From the NCBI GenBank assembly GCA_024220525.1, contig JAMYWO010000272.1, positions 1 to 53,240 of the forward strand: a stretch of 53,240 nucleotides of DNA, written 5' to 3'. The stretch's first letter is position 1. Each line of letters opens with the position of its first letter. Below, one piece after another: positions 10,518-22,586 of the stretch. A model generated the notes under the pieces. The model saw nothing but the letters and a program-made list of their open reading frames with translations, was not told the origin of the DNA and searched no databases. The position numbers and the translations under genes were made by a program. The stretch is from Cochliopodium minus. Its lineage: Eukaryota; Discosea; Himatismenida; Cochliopodiidae.

Positions 10518-12395
10518 TTATTTTTGATTATAAACTCTTCTTCCGAGACTGTCAACGTTTTGGAGATAATAAGCACCCTTCTGTAACTTGTCTACAGAAG
10601 GAATAGGATTAAAGTCACTAAAACGTTCAACTTCCTTTTCTTTCATGATGTTAGTATATTGAGACACGTCAACTTTGTTACGAGAATTCAAGATTTGTTT
10701 GGTGTTAGTTAACTCTTTGATTTTATTGATAGAGCCGTCAAATTTTAGAGAGAACAGGGTGGAGATGAAGCCACTTCCGTAAGAAAAGCATAAAATTCTT
10801 TCATTGGCAAGTTGTTGGTCGTTGCTGTCGTTCAACAAGGACAAGATGGACATGTACAAAGAACCAGTATAAGAGTTTCCTTTTTTTTAAAAAAGTTTAA
10901 AAAAAAATAAATATTGTTATTATTTTTAACCTATGTTTCTGTTAATAAATAAAGTTGGCTCAACCCTTTGTTCGAATCTTTCGTTGGTGAGATCAGAAAA
11001 AGTTTTAAAGAGATTGTTATTGGTGTAAGTTTCTTCTAGAGGAAGGTTTCTCAAACTTTCATCGACGTTAGAAAATTCTGGAAGGTGTTTCAAATTTCCG
11101 GCGATCCACTCATTGTAGTACATTCTTGCAAAAGACTTGCGAACCAATTTAACAAAAGGAGAATGAAAAAGCAAGTGTTTGGCATCCTTGTCTATTTAAA
11201 AATTAATAAAAAAAAAGATATTATTATTGAAAAAAAAAATAAACCCAAGTTAAAGTCGACTCCATATTTCCTCTTATAATTTACTTTGTATCTTTCCACG
11301 GAATAATCTAACGCCTCAAAGTAACAGCTCATGGAGAGCTTTCCGTCAACCACAGGGAAAGGACTATTCAAATTTGGTTTGTAGAAATCATATGCGTTTT
11401 TGGCACAAGTCCCCTTGATACCTTCAAATCTTATTGGTGCATTAGGTCCAATTAATAAAGCAACTAAAATTATTTTAATTATTAATATGAGTTTATTTTT
11501 AAGAGATGTCCAAATGTCACAACTTTGTTGGCGGATATTAATTTTTCAAAAAAGTAATTGTTATAAAATTTTGAACATCTCTTTTACATTTTTTTAATAT
11601 TTTTTTTATTAAAATTGTTACTTGATCCAGATCCTCCTGTTGGTCTTGCTGCTCCAGCTAAATTTTTTAACAATAAATATTAAAAAAAAAAAATTATGGC
11701 GCAAATAAATTTTTTACCTTCATATATCGCTTCATCCCCACATACCACAACTGCCAATCTTCCATCATAATGTGGACTTTCTACCTTTATATTATAAAAA
11801 AAAAAATAATAAATCAATAATTTTTAAATTAGAATAAATTTACCCAATTGATAGCATTTATTAAAGCATTGGTACCTCCATAACTATTTTCAGATAATAA
11901 AAATTTAATTTTTTTTTATATGAATGTTTTTATTTTGTTTTTGGATTTTCATTTAAATCGATAACTTTTTTTTTTGAATATTTACCATGCATTGATTGTA
12001 TCAGCACCCTCTACATCATAATTTCCACTGGCTTCAAACAATTGCATTAAAGAACTTTTGATGCTCTTGGATTTATCCAATATAGTTTCAGTACCAACCT
12101 CCAATCTGCCAATATCCTTGTAATCCACGTTATAGTTTCTCATCAGATTTGATAAACTTGACAAGGACATAGATATCACATCTTCATTGGTATCCAAAAA
12201 AGCCATCTTGCTTTGTTCAAGCCCCTTTGTATATTTTCCTTGTGATACCCCATCAAACTTTTCCAAATCGTTCTGATCGACATAAAGGTTGGAGAAATAG
12301 GCATCTATCCCGATGATCCCTGCATTTCTGGATGATGCATAGAATCTCTTTGTATCTTGTTTCACAACTTTTTTTGTAAATACTTTCTTTAACAT
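10518..12395 (-). CDS. HMGCS: Hydroxymethylglutaryl-CoA synthase
   Basis: Condenses acetyl-CoA with acetoacetyl-CoA to HMG-CoA, for isoprenoid synthesis or ketogenesis. Seven exons: 12395-11984, 11883-11844, 11784-11718, 11657-11622, 11463-11245, 11191-10931 and 10879-10518, about 465 residues, close to the family length. Seen in sequence: the thiolase-like opening ([13 protein letters not shown]), the catalytic Cys motif ([20 protein letters not shown], with the Cys codon split by an intron), [38 protein letters not shown], and the active-site His in [12 protein letters not shown]; the C-terminus has [14 protein letters not shown]. The first 25 residues are rich in Lys/Arg with one acid and could be a mitochondrial presequence. 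The gene sits between the two PB1-UBA paralogues, all on the minus strand. Confidence 0.95.
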
Positions 12396-12804
12396 TTTTG
12401 ATAGATTGGAATGAATGAAAATTTGATTTTTTTTTTTTTTTTTTTTATTTAATTAATAAAAAGTGATTCTATTTTATTTTTACTCAAATCATAAAGATTA
12501 TAATTTTTTATTATTCACTTTTGAAAGCATGATTGATTAAGAGGAGGAGATAAAAATAAAATTTTTTGATGAATCTCAAAGGAAAGTTCAATTGAGATTG
12601 AATTGGGACAAAATCACTGATATCAATTTCACTATTTTGATTTTTTATGAATCTTTATAATTCAAAGAATCTGATAAAAAAACAAAATTAAAAATATTAA
12701 ATTAAAATCTTGATCATTAATCATTCAAAACAGTCAATAATTTTTTTTTTTTTTTTTCAGAATCCACATTTAATTTTAGAAAAGAATTTAAAAAATTTGA
12801 AAGA
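12396..12804. other. Intergenic AT-rich spacer
   Basis: Lies between the HMG-CoA synthase start and the 3' end of the second PB1-UBA gene. It has long T and A runs and no open frame with coding character. It must hold the HMG-CoA synthase promoter and the neighbour's 3' end, but no motif stands out. Confidence 0.6.
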
Positions 12805-13566
12805 TTATTTAGAAAGGATATCGTTGATGACTTGAGCCACATCACCATTGAATCTTTGCAAAAGAACCAAGTTCGATTCCCTGTTGCTAAAGCCCATAAC
12901 CTCCAACTCTTTAAGTTTATCTTCGAAAAAATTGGATTGAATATTTGGCTGAGAAGGAACGTGGTTTTGTAAATTAACGTTATTAGGAGGTTGATTAGGA
13001 AAGTAGTTAGGGTTAATTGGTTGTTCAAAGTTATATTGGTATCTGTTTCTATAACCAAGATGATCTTGTTTTGCAAGATAAACGATTTTATCCCAACAAA
13101 ACTTGACTTCTTTAAGAAAAAATTTAGCAACCAATACAATGAGGAGAAGAGGCAAGAGAAACAAGAAACCCTTTAAGATCTTGCTAATGAAAAAGAAGAA
13201 AACTACTGCCAAGAAAATTTTTCTTCTGAAACTCATGTTCTCGCCAAACCTCTTCATGCTCCATTCTCTTTTTCTGTTACAGAAAAAGTTTCTAAAGTTA
13301 CATCTGGGTTGATTTTGATCTTCGTTGTCTGTTGATGAAGAGATCTTGAGTGAAACAACTTGTCCTTCTTTCAGTCTTGCACATTCCACCATCTCTTCTT
13401 CGCTGTCAATGGTGATGAGATCTCCTTCTTCATCTTCGTATTTGATGTTGTAATTTTGGATGTTAAAAAGTTGCTCTATTTTTTGTTTTAAAGAAAAAAA
13501 TGTGCATTGGTTGAGTGTTATTCTTCTTGTTTCTTTTTGATGATTCAATTTCAATTTCAAATCCAT
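12805..13566 (-). CDS. PB1-membrane-UBA protein 2 (paralogue)
   Basis: Single exon, 253 residues, with the same domain order as the 9325-10236 protein. PB1 is at about 1-78 (ETRRITLNQCTF; OPCA loop YEDEEGDLITIDSEEEMVE). A hydrophobic block follows at about 116-150 (IFLAVVFFFFISKILKGFLF, then LLPLLLIVLVAKFFL), again interrupted by Lys, and a short Asn/Pro/Gln linker (about 184-212) leads to UBA (LEVMGFSNRESNLVLLQRFN, then GDVAQVINDIL). The linker is about 50 residues shorter than in paralogue 1. Just after the membrane block, CWDKIVYL contains a W-x-x-I that could bind LC3-type proteins, but this is weak. The two proteins are most similar in PB1 and UBA, so they are probably an old local duplication that now brackets HMG-CoA synthase. 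PB1 pairing with each other or with another scaffold is plausible and untested. Confidence 0.9.
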   Translation of the reverse strand: MDLKLKLNHQKETRRITLNQCTFFSLKQKIEQLFNIQNYNIKYEDEEGDLITIDSEEEMVECARLKEGQVVSLKISSSTDNEDQNQPRCNFRNFFCNRKREWSMKRFGENMSFRRKIFLAVVFFFFISKILKGFLFLLPLLLIVLVAKFFLKEVKFCWDKIVYLAKQDHLGYRNRYQYNFEQPINPNYFPNQPPNNVNLQNHVPSQPNIQSNFFEDKLKELEVMGFSNRESNLVLLQRFNGDVAQVINDILSK

Positions 13567-13950
13567 TTGTAGTTTGTTAAAAGTAAGTTTTTTTTTTTTG
13601 TCAGTTTTTTTTAAGTTTTATAAATCCTTTTTGTTTGGAATTGAAATATTACGTGTTTATTTTTTAAATTTGAAATGTCAGAATTGACTCATTTTTTTAA
13701 TCGTTAAAAAAATATTTAATTTGGTGAAAAAGAAATTCAGGAAAAATATTATAAAAGTGTAAGAGGGAAAAAATAAAGATCCCTTTGGTAGGAACTTTTA
13801 GAAAATCACCTTTGTTAAAATTAGGAGGAACTTTATTTAAAAATAATATTATAAAACATAAAATAAAATACATAATGAAAGGGAAAAAAAAAAGATTTAT
13901 TACAAAAATGTTTTAAACTTATTGAAAGACTTGATGGCACAAAAAAAAAA
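13567..13950. other. Intergenic AT-rich spacer
   Basis: Runs between the start of the second PB1-UBA gene and the stop of the ABC transporter. Mostly A/T runs; a short imperfect repeat of AGGAACTTTA appears near 13790 and 13823. No coding frame is supported. Confidence 0.55.
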
Positions 13951-16900
13951 TCAAGGCTCCCTCAAAACGAGAGCAAAGTAAGCGATGAAACGATACAAGA
14001 CAGAGAGAAAGACGAGAGACAAGACACACAGCTCCAAATCTTGCATGTGATAACCGTACAAAAGACTCATGGAGGATTGGACAGAGGGATCCTTGTACAA
14101 GTAGGGTTGGATCTGCATGAGATAGAAGAGCTCCGTTGACCATCTGAAGGGGGAGACGTAGGTGGGGAAGTAGAGGAGCTTTCCGAGGAGAAAGTTGGTT
14201 TTGAGGTCGTTGAGGGTGGGACTAGCTCCGCTGAAGAGGTAGAAAGTCAAGATGGACAAAACACCTTTAGTTTAGCAAAAAATTAAAAAAAAATAATTAA
14301 CAAAATCTTAATTTATTTAAACATTAAATTTAGAATAAAAACAATATAAATAAAAAAAAAATAAAATCTAATTAAATCAAATAAAAATAATAGATAAATT
14401 TCATTTTTTTTTTTTACCGACTAGTGGGGAAATGGGGCCAGGGGCGACGATGGAAACGATGGTACCAATACCAGCAGAAGCGAAATAAATCATGAAAAAG
14501 ACAAAAAGGTAATGGAGGAAGGGAGCGAGAGGCCTGCAAAAGGCGTAGTATACCATGGTGAAGAAGAGAGGTGCCAAAAACAAGACTGGGAATTGAGCTA
14601 TTGTCTTTCCCAAGTACCTTGCCTCTGTGGAGACGCCACTATTTGGAAAAAAAGAATGAATACAAAAATTTTTATGAAAAATAAAATTTGAAAAATAAAA
14701 ATAAAAATTTGAAATAAAAGATAAAAAATTAATGAAAAATATATTAAAAAAAACTTAATTTTATATTTAGTTTATTTTAAAACAAAAAATTACCTCAAAC
14801 ACTCTCTCTTAAAGTTAGAGACATCAGAAAAGATTCTCAATGAAGAAGAAACACCAGCTAAAGCCAAAGATAAGCTGGTAAGGGTTGCTTGTCCCATGGT
14901 GGGATCGTATCTACAAAATAATTTTTGTTAGAAGATTTTATTTAATTAAAAAATAATAAAATAGTGGAAAAAAAAAATAACACAAAAATATTTATTTTAA
15001 TTTATTTTAATTTTAATTTAAATTTATTTTAATTTTAATTATAATTTATTTTAATTTTAATTTTAATTTATTTTTTAAAAAAAAATACCTAGGCAATAAA
15101 ATAAAACTGCAGACGAGAACAGGCCAATCTTTAGGGCAAGATTTGATGTCCAAAGTGTCCGCTACACTCGCCTCATAATATCTTCCATAGTAAAGGACTC
15201 CCAAGAAAAGGGCAGAAAAAATCGCCATCACCATATCGAAAAGTAAATTGGCAGGGCTCCCTTATTAACAAAAAAAAAATGATTTAAAAAATGTTGGAAC
15301 AAAGTTCATCAAAAAATAAAATTTTCTAAATAAAAAAAAGAAACTGAAAAATATTTTTAAATTTTTTAAAAAAAAAACTGAAAAAATATTTTAAATTTTA
15401 TTTACTAATGTGCTCCAGAAGACCTCTGTAGATGAACATGGGCAACTGTCCCCAAAAGGTGATGGTTTTTCTGTTGAAAGATGGGAGTTTTTTCCATCTC
15501 TTGACGAACACCCCAACAGTGATGATTCCTTGATCGGAAAAATATTAAAAATTTTTTGGTTTGTAATTTTTTTTATTTTTTTATTCTAAATTATTGCAAT
15601 TTTTGATAAAAAAGAATTTATTTTTTTGGTGATTTAAGTCTGTTTTCTTGATTCTTTATTTTTGATTTAATTTTGTAGTTATTTTTCTAATCAATGATAG
15701 ATTTTTATTTTACTGAAAATATTTTTTTATTTAATTGTTTTATTTATTTATTTATTCTCCCTAAGAATAAATTTTTTTATTTATTTATTAAAAAAAATTA
15801 TTTTTTTTAAAAAAATCATTCTTAACAGAAATTTTGTTTTTAAATAATTCTAAAAATAAAATAAAATTCGTTGTTACCAACTAACGACACCAAAACGAAA
15901 AACCAAGAGTTCTGCAAAGAAATGAAGATGAGCTGAGACATGAAACCAGCACTCAACCAAATGATTTGGAACCCGAACCCAAACAATGCAGCGTAACGTC
16001 TTCTGATGGTGGTACCTTGTAAGTTCCAGATGGGGATCAAAAAGAAAGGACCCAAGAAAAATCCTTTCAAAAAAATGAAATAAAATAAAATAAAAGAAAT
16101 TTAAAATAAATGTAAAAAAAAAAAATAAACAAAAAAATCAAAAAATTTAATGAACAATATATAAAAATAAAAAAGAAGAAAAGGCAAATAAATTTTTAAT
16201 AAAAAATAAAAAAGAAATTAAGAAAAAGTTGAACAAACGAAGTAAATAGATTTGTAATAAATAAAAATAGGATGGAATTAATTACCCGCACAAAAATGAG
16301 ACATGGTGATGTTGTTTTTTCCGTTGAGCACCCTCAGAGTGGCCATAATGATTCCTATCGCACTCACAACGCCCAGAAATATAAATGTGGATGACATCAC
16401 AAGTTCGTTTGCGTGGTGAGCTTGAACTCCGCTGAAAAACATCACAAGACCGTTAGACATAAACATTGCCACCATGAAAAATAAACTTCCAAAAATTCCA
16501 CCTTTAAAAAATGAATGTATTTCATATTTATTATTTATTAGTATTTTTATTTTTTATTTTTAGTTTTTAAATTTTTTTATTTTTTAATTTTTAATATTTA
16601 AATGTTTTATTTTTAGAATAATTTTGTTTGATATACCCGATTGAAAATATTTGGTTGCATTTCTCTTATAGAGGGGATAAGGTAACATAATGGGGAATAC
16701 CACTAGGAACAGATTCAAAAAATAAAATAAAGAGATTAAAATAAGTTTTGAAAATGAATAAAAGAAATTTTTTAAATTATATTTGAAAAATAAAATTGAA
16801 ATAAACAAATAAATAATTAAAGGAGAATAATAATATATCAAAAAACTTTACAGCATAGAAAAAACCCTCCAATGAAACTTGAGATGGTACCGTTAGGTTG

Positions 16901-18791
16901 TTGGTCCATGGGAATCTCCTGATCGTTATGTAACTTGACCTCATCTTTCTGAGAGTTTTTACAGTGATCTTCCCACAAGTCAAACAACATGGTGGGGTTT
17001 ATCTCTCTGTCGTTTAACTTGACATCACCTGACAAAACGTCGAGGACAAAATCTGCAGGATTGACGAATTGAGGGCATTTGAATCCATTCTTCTCGAAGT
17101 ATTCCAAACATCCTGTTGTGGGTCCCAAGTAGACCTAAAAAATATAAAACAAAAAATCCAATAAGAAAGAATATGCTTATATGATAAGTAACAAAAAAAA
17201 AATAAGTTATACTTGAGTTAATTCATGTTTTAAAAAATAATTTGATGAAGTTTGGATAAGTTAATATTTAATTATTTTATTTTAAATTTAATGAAGACCC
17301 AAATATTTATAAATCTGCTAAACAAATTACTTTTTAAAAAGTTTTACCGTTTTCCCTCCTTTTCCGAGTAATAACACATCATCGAACAAAGTGAATATTT
17401 CGTAACGAGGCTGATGAATTACAGCTGCAACAGTAAGGTCGAGATCGTGAGCTAACTTGTGGAGAGCTGTGATCACTTCTTTGGAGCTGGTGGCATCCAA
17501 CCCGCTTGTGGGTTCGTCGAGCAGCAAGATGGTAGGATCTGATACTACTTCTATTCCTATGTTCACCCTTTTTCTTTGTCCCCCAGATATACCTATTCAT
17601 GAAAGAAATAATTAATATATCCCGCCAAAATAATGATAATGATTTATTCCAAAATTTTTGTGATAATTAGGATCTATTTTTATATCAACAACATATAATA
17701 TCAAAGAGAGATCCAAATTAATTTGGATCACATTATCATTTGTATATGTTGTGATAATATTAAAAAAAATATTGAATTTACCTCTCGTTATTTCATCTCC
17801 AATCAAAGAATGTCTAATATCATAAAGTCCCAACAACTTGATGGTCGAATTCACAATCAAATGTTTCTCCACTGTAGATAACTGACTGGGCAATCTTGTT
17901 TTGGCGCTAAATAAAAGAGTTTCTTTGACTGATAATGTTCTGATCATTACATCTTCTTGGGGAACAAATCCCACCTATTCATATCATTTATTAATTGAAT
18001 ATTCTTTTAAGATTTATTCTTACCAATTTTTTATAGCTTCCTAAATCTCCCAATTCTCCATTTATGTAAATATCCCCTTTTCTTTCTCCATAATCTGCCC
18101 TGGAGCTTAATCTTGAAGAAATTATATATTTAATGCATATAAGCAGGAGAATAAAATCAATTTACGTTGTCAAGAAGGTTGTCTTCCCTTTTTGGATTTA
18201 AATAATTATTGAAAGAAAAAAATTTTGAATCCTTACCAGATCCACTTGGACCTATAATTTCAATCACCATCAAGGGGAAGTTAGTTTAAAATATGAATAT
18301 TGAATAAAAAATATAAAATGAATTTGAAGAAATAATCAAGACCCATCAAATAATAATTTAAATTTCTATATGAATGAGTATTGAATCAGAACAGGTATTA
18401 TTTTATAGATTTTTTTATATATACCCATAATAGCAGTTAATCTTCCATGTCTTATAGATCCAGTGACACCTTCCAATACCTTCTTCCCATTTCTCAATTC
18501 CAATCCTAGATTGATGAAGGAAATGTCCATGAAATCGTTCTTCTTCTTGATTCCATCGAAAAGATCGCTTTCATAGACCGGAGATAGATAAATCTCATCA
18601 TTCACAAGCAAATTGGTCTTTTCGTTCAATGACATCATATCGATCAGCTTCTTCTTTTGCTTCTGCTCCCAGAGATAGGACCACACCTTATATATCAAGA
18701 TCACGAGCCCGAAAAAGAGAAGTATTGAGAATGGAGCCAATAGCCATTTGCTCATGAATTTTTCATGTGGATCAACTTGCAATAGAAACAT
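13951..18791 (-). CDS. ABCG-family ABC transporter with an extra membrane module
   Basis: About thirteen or more exons on the minus strand. Order: an N-terminal membrane helix (LLAPFSILLFFGLVILIYKV); a nucleotide-binding domain with Walker A split by an intron (GPSGSGKTT), Q-loop (VGFVPQEDVM), signature ISGGQRKR, Walker B (ILLLDEPTSGLD) and H-loop (AAVIHQPRYEI); an unusual stretch of about six hydrophobic helices (about 16880-15880, for example MFMSNGLVMFFSGV, FLGVVSAIGIIMATL, GFQIIWLSAGFMSQLI); then the normal ABC2-type membrane domain (FWGQLPMFIYRGLLEH; FKRECLSGVSTEARYLGKT; closing at FALVLREP). The closest subgroup by motif is the plant ABCG24/ABCG28 type, which also has an N-terminal membrane helix before the NBD. 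One NBD means a half-transporter that should dimerise. The substrate is unknown; ABCG proteins usually export lipids or small hydrophobic molecules. The reading frame appears intact. Confidence 0.88.
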
Positions 18792-18956
18792 TTTTTTTAA
18801 TATTTATTTGCACATTTCAAATAAAAATCCATTTCAATCAATTCAATTCCAAAATAAAAACTTTTTTCTGAGAATGACCTTGGGAATAGTTGATATCTTT
18901 TATTATTTCACCCAAATTTATTTCCCTGATTTTAAAAATTTGAAAAAACAAAAAAA

Positions 18957-21514
18957 ATGATCGAGGAAGGTTCAAATGTAATCGAAAATAACTTTGATGA
19001 TAGCCATCACAGAGAGGAGAATATTAATTCATTGAATGGAAATGATAATTATCAAGACGAAAATTTTCAAAACAATCCAAACCAAGATATCTCTTTGAAT
19101 GACAATAAAGATAAGATTGAAATTTTTGAGAAAGAAGATGGAATAAACCAAGATAACTCACTGAGTAAAGAAGGTGAGAGGAATAATTATGAGAGCTTCA
19201 GATCAATATCAAATCAATCAAGGAGATCTTCGATAGCATGCATCTCTAAGATAGAATTTGAAAATTATGTGTAAGAAAAAAAAATATATATGACCGTCAT
19301 AAATTAATATTTAAATAAAAGAAAATCAATAGATGAAAATGGAAAAGCATATACATGTTTCATTGGTATCAAATCATTATTTTGTTTATAAATTTTTATT
19401 ATTTTTAATTAAAAAAGTCAATGTTGAGAGAAACAACACCAAAGCTCAATTAAGACACATCAGATACTCTAAACTTCTTTTGCTTTATCAACACCTTCAA
19501 ACAACATATCCAGAAGAAAGCAAGAACTTCCCGATCTTTCCTAACAAAATATTGTTAGTGAACGATACAGATCTACAAAACAGACTTAAACTTTTTAACG
19601 GATTCTTTTCTTTCATCATACAAAACAAAGAAATGGTAATTCTTTTACTGAATCATTTTTTTGATACTCAAAAATCTCTATTTTAAATTTAATTTCAACT
19701 CATTTTAACTTTTATAAAAAGGTTTATGATGAACACTTCGAACAAGTGTTTACACCAGTTCCAAGCGACAAACTGATGAAATGCTTTGCGTATGAGGAAT
19801 ACGGAAGCGTTAAAGTCTTGAAAAAATACCAAGATAGATACATTCCCGTCTTGGGAGATAACGAAGTCTTGATAGAAGTTTATGCTGCTTCCATAAATCC
19901 TGTTGATTTAAAATTTATGAGTGGTAACTATAAAATTTCTGTTTTTGAGATTAATTTAGAAAGTTATTTGATTTTTATTAATCTATTAATTTATTGAACA
20001 ATTTATTTTTAAATTTTCAATTTGGTTTAACATTTTAAATTATTTTTGTAGGTTTTTAGTTCCATATTCTCTTTAGTTCATCCATTCATACCTGGTTTTG
20101 ATGTATACTTTATTTTTACTTTAATTAAAATTGATTTTATTTTAACCTAATTGGCAGATCTCGGGTAAAGTGGTCAAAGTAGGAGATGCAGTACAAGAAT
20201 CAAGATTGGAGATGAAGTATTTGCTGATGTAGAAAGGCAACTTTAAAAATTTTAATTTTCTTATTTTTTTTTTTTTTTTTATTCAAATTTTTATAAATAT
20301 TCAAATTATACAAAAATTTTAAAATTTTTTCAAAGGTCATGTGGAGGATTTGGACAGTTCTGCAAAAGCGGAGAGAAATACGTTTCTCTTAAACCCAAAA
20401 CATTGGTTTTGTAGAGGCTGCTTCTCTCCCTAACTGCCATGACTTCTTACCAGGCCTTAGTTGTAAGGAACATCAGAAAGATGATAAGGTCTTGATTCTT
20501 GGTGGTAAAATAAAAATTTAGTTTAACCTTTAAATATTGTAAAGTAGATAATAAAAATAAATGATGACAAAAATTTGAAAAATTTTAAAAGAAAAATTAT
20601 TAATTATAAAAATTAAATTTTTTATATGTTTAACAAAATTAATTTTCACAAATTTAATAATTTTTTACTTTGAATTTTAGGTTCTGGGGAACAGGGAGCT
20701 ATGCCATCAAATTGCAAAACATTTTGGGTGTTTTGTTGCAACAACTTGTTCTACAAGAAATATTCTTTTATAAAAAAAAATATTTGATCTCTTTTAAATT
20801 TAAATCATTAAAATTTTAAAAATTTTTAAAAATACAAATAAATTCAAGGAAGAGCACTGTAAAATTTGGGAGCGGATCTGATAATTAACTACCAAAACGA
20901 AAAGTGGTATGAGAAGCTGAAAGACGAAAACTACGATGTGATTTACCAATCTGTCTTCAACGAAGAGGACTACGAGAAAGCACATTTGGTTTTGAAAAAG
21001 AAGGACGCTGTCTTTGTCACCATTTCGGTCAAAGAAGAGAAACTTAGCATTGGAAGTCTACTTACCACTGGTTAATTTTTATTTTTTATTTTTTTTTTAT
21101 TTTATATTTTTTATTTTTTATTTTTTTTTTCAATTAATTATTTTTTATTTATTTTTTATTTTTTATTTTTAAATTATTTAATTTCCATTTTTTTTTTCAA
21201 TAAAAATTTTTATCATAAAAGGAGCCCAAATTGTTGCTAGAAAGTTAAAGAGTCTTTTCTCGTTCAACTTTTACCTAGTGTTGGTTGAGTCCGACCACAG
21301 CCACCTCGACAAAATCAAGGAGCTGTGCGAGAATGGCTCTATTGTACCCTGCATTGACAAAACTTTTTCTTTTGATCAAACCATAGAAGCTTTTGAGTAT
21401 ATGGAAACTGGTAAAATTATAAATATGTCAAAAAATCAAAAATATAAAGAAAATATAAAATTAGGTAAAGCAGTTGGAAAGGTTGTTGTCAAAATCAAAG
21501 AGAACGCAGATTGA
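18957..21514 (+). CDS. PX domain fused to a quinone-oxidoreductase-like (MDR) domain, frameshifted
   Basis: The N-terminal 85 residues are Asn/Asp/Glu-rich. A PX domain follows, read through exons ending at 19272 and then about 19319-19360, 19430-19635 and 19722 on: CISKIEFENYVKSIDENGKA, RHIRYSKLLLLYQHLQ, FPIFPNKILLV. PX domains bind phosphoinositides on endosomal membranes; the RY-S motif and the Pro-rich loop position are present. The C-terminal half is a medium-chain dehydrogenase/reductase of the NADPH:quinone reductase type: VLIEVYAASINPVDLKFMSG, HPFIPGFD, then GADLIINYQNEKWYEKL and DKTFSFDQTIEAFEYMETG. From about 20200 to 20870 the frame breaks at least six times, each explained by a missing base or two, mostly in homopolymers. 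One intron there needs a GC donor. Outside this stretch the frame is clean. It is either a decaying gene or locally bad sequence. No family member with this PX fusion comes to mind. Confidence 0.75.
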
Positions 21515-21706
21515 ATCATGATTTTTAAAAATTGTTCCAAAAAAGTTTATCAATTAAAAAAAAAGAGATTTTATATGGTTTTATTTGTAATTATCATTAT
21601 TGAAATTGCTTTTCTGTTTGATAAATGATCAAATGAAGCTTTACTCCAAAACACTCTATCAATGAGTATCCAAGACAAATTGATAAATGAATCTAAAATA
21701 AAAAAA

Positions 21707-22586
21707 ATGCAATTGGTAAATTAAAATTTTTTTTCCTCAATATTTATCAAACAAATATTCATAAGAGAAAAAAAACAGAAATAATTTCTCCTGAAGGATT
21801 GAGAATAGATGGAAGAAGAGCGAATGAATTGAGAAACATCAATTGTAAACTTGGAATATTATCAAATGCTAATGGATCTGTAAAAAAAAATAACATGCAA
21901 ATCAAAATATCTCCCTCAATTTTAAATAACCCTCATCTTTTTTTTTTTTTGCACAGGCATATTATGAACAGGGAAATACCAAGGTAATAGCATCAGTATA
22001 TGGACCTAAGGAATTGACCAAAAGAGGGAAGATGCATTCGAATACAAATATAGCAACCATCACATGCGAATATACCATCGCCAATTTCGGATCAGGAGAT
22101 AGAAGAGATAAAAAAACAAAGAGAGACAAAAAGAACATAGAGATAGGGATCGCCATAAGAAAAACTTTCGAATCTGTCATCCAGACCAATCTCTTTCCCA
22201 GATCGCAAATAGATATCCACATCACTGTTCTTCAATCAGATGGTGGTGAAAGATGTGCAGCTATTAACGCGACCACCTTGGCCATAGTGAATGCAGGTAT
22301 CCCTATCAACGATTTGTGTTGTTCATGTTCTGCTGGATTCATTGAGGGCACGCCTATCCTTGATTTGAACTATTTGGAGAGGACCGCCAAGGGTGCAGAG
22401 TTGCCTGTGGCCATCTTGCCTTCCACCGAGACTGTCACCATGCTCCAGATGGAATATAAAATCCCGCTTAATAACTTTGAGCAGGTATTGGATCTTGCTA
22501 TCAAGGGTGCAAAAACCATACACAAAATCATGAGCCAGCATATCTTGGAACATACCAAGAAGATCTCAAAATTTCAGAGCAATTAA
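21707..22586 (+). CDS. EXOSC4: Exosome subunit RRP41 (RNase PH-like)
   Basis: Core barrel subunit of the RNA exosome, which degrades and trims RNA 3' to 5' in nucleus and cytoplasm. In most eukaryotes the barrel is catalytically inert and serves as a channel to RRP44. Three exons: 21707-21715 (ATG plus two codons), 21766-21879 and 21957-22586 (TAA). Motifs: SPEGLRIDGRRANELRNI at the N-terminus, AYYEQGNTKVIASVYGP, LFPRSQIDIHITVLQSDGGE, NAGIPINDLCCSCSAGFI; total about 251 residues, matching the family. The very short first exon was chosen because the phase-0 join gives an open frame into the conserved RIDGRR motif; the next in-frame ATG would lose that motif. Confidence 0.95.

Noticed and set aside
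20195-20870. Programmed ribosomal frameshifting in the reductase gene
   Set aside because: At least six independent shifts would be needed within 700 bp with no shared slippery motif; base loss is a simpler explanation.
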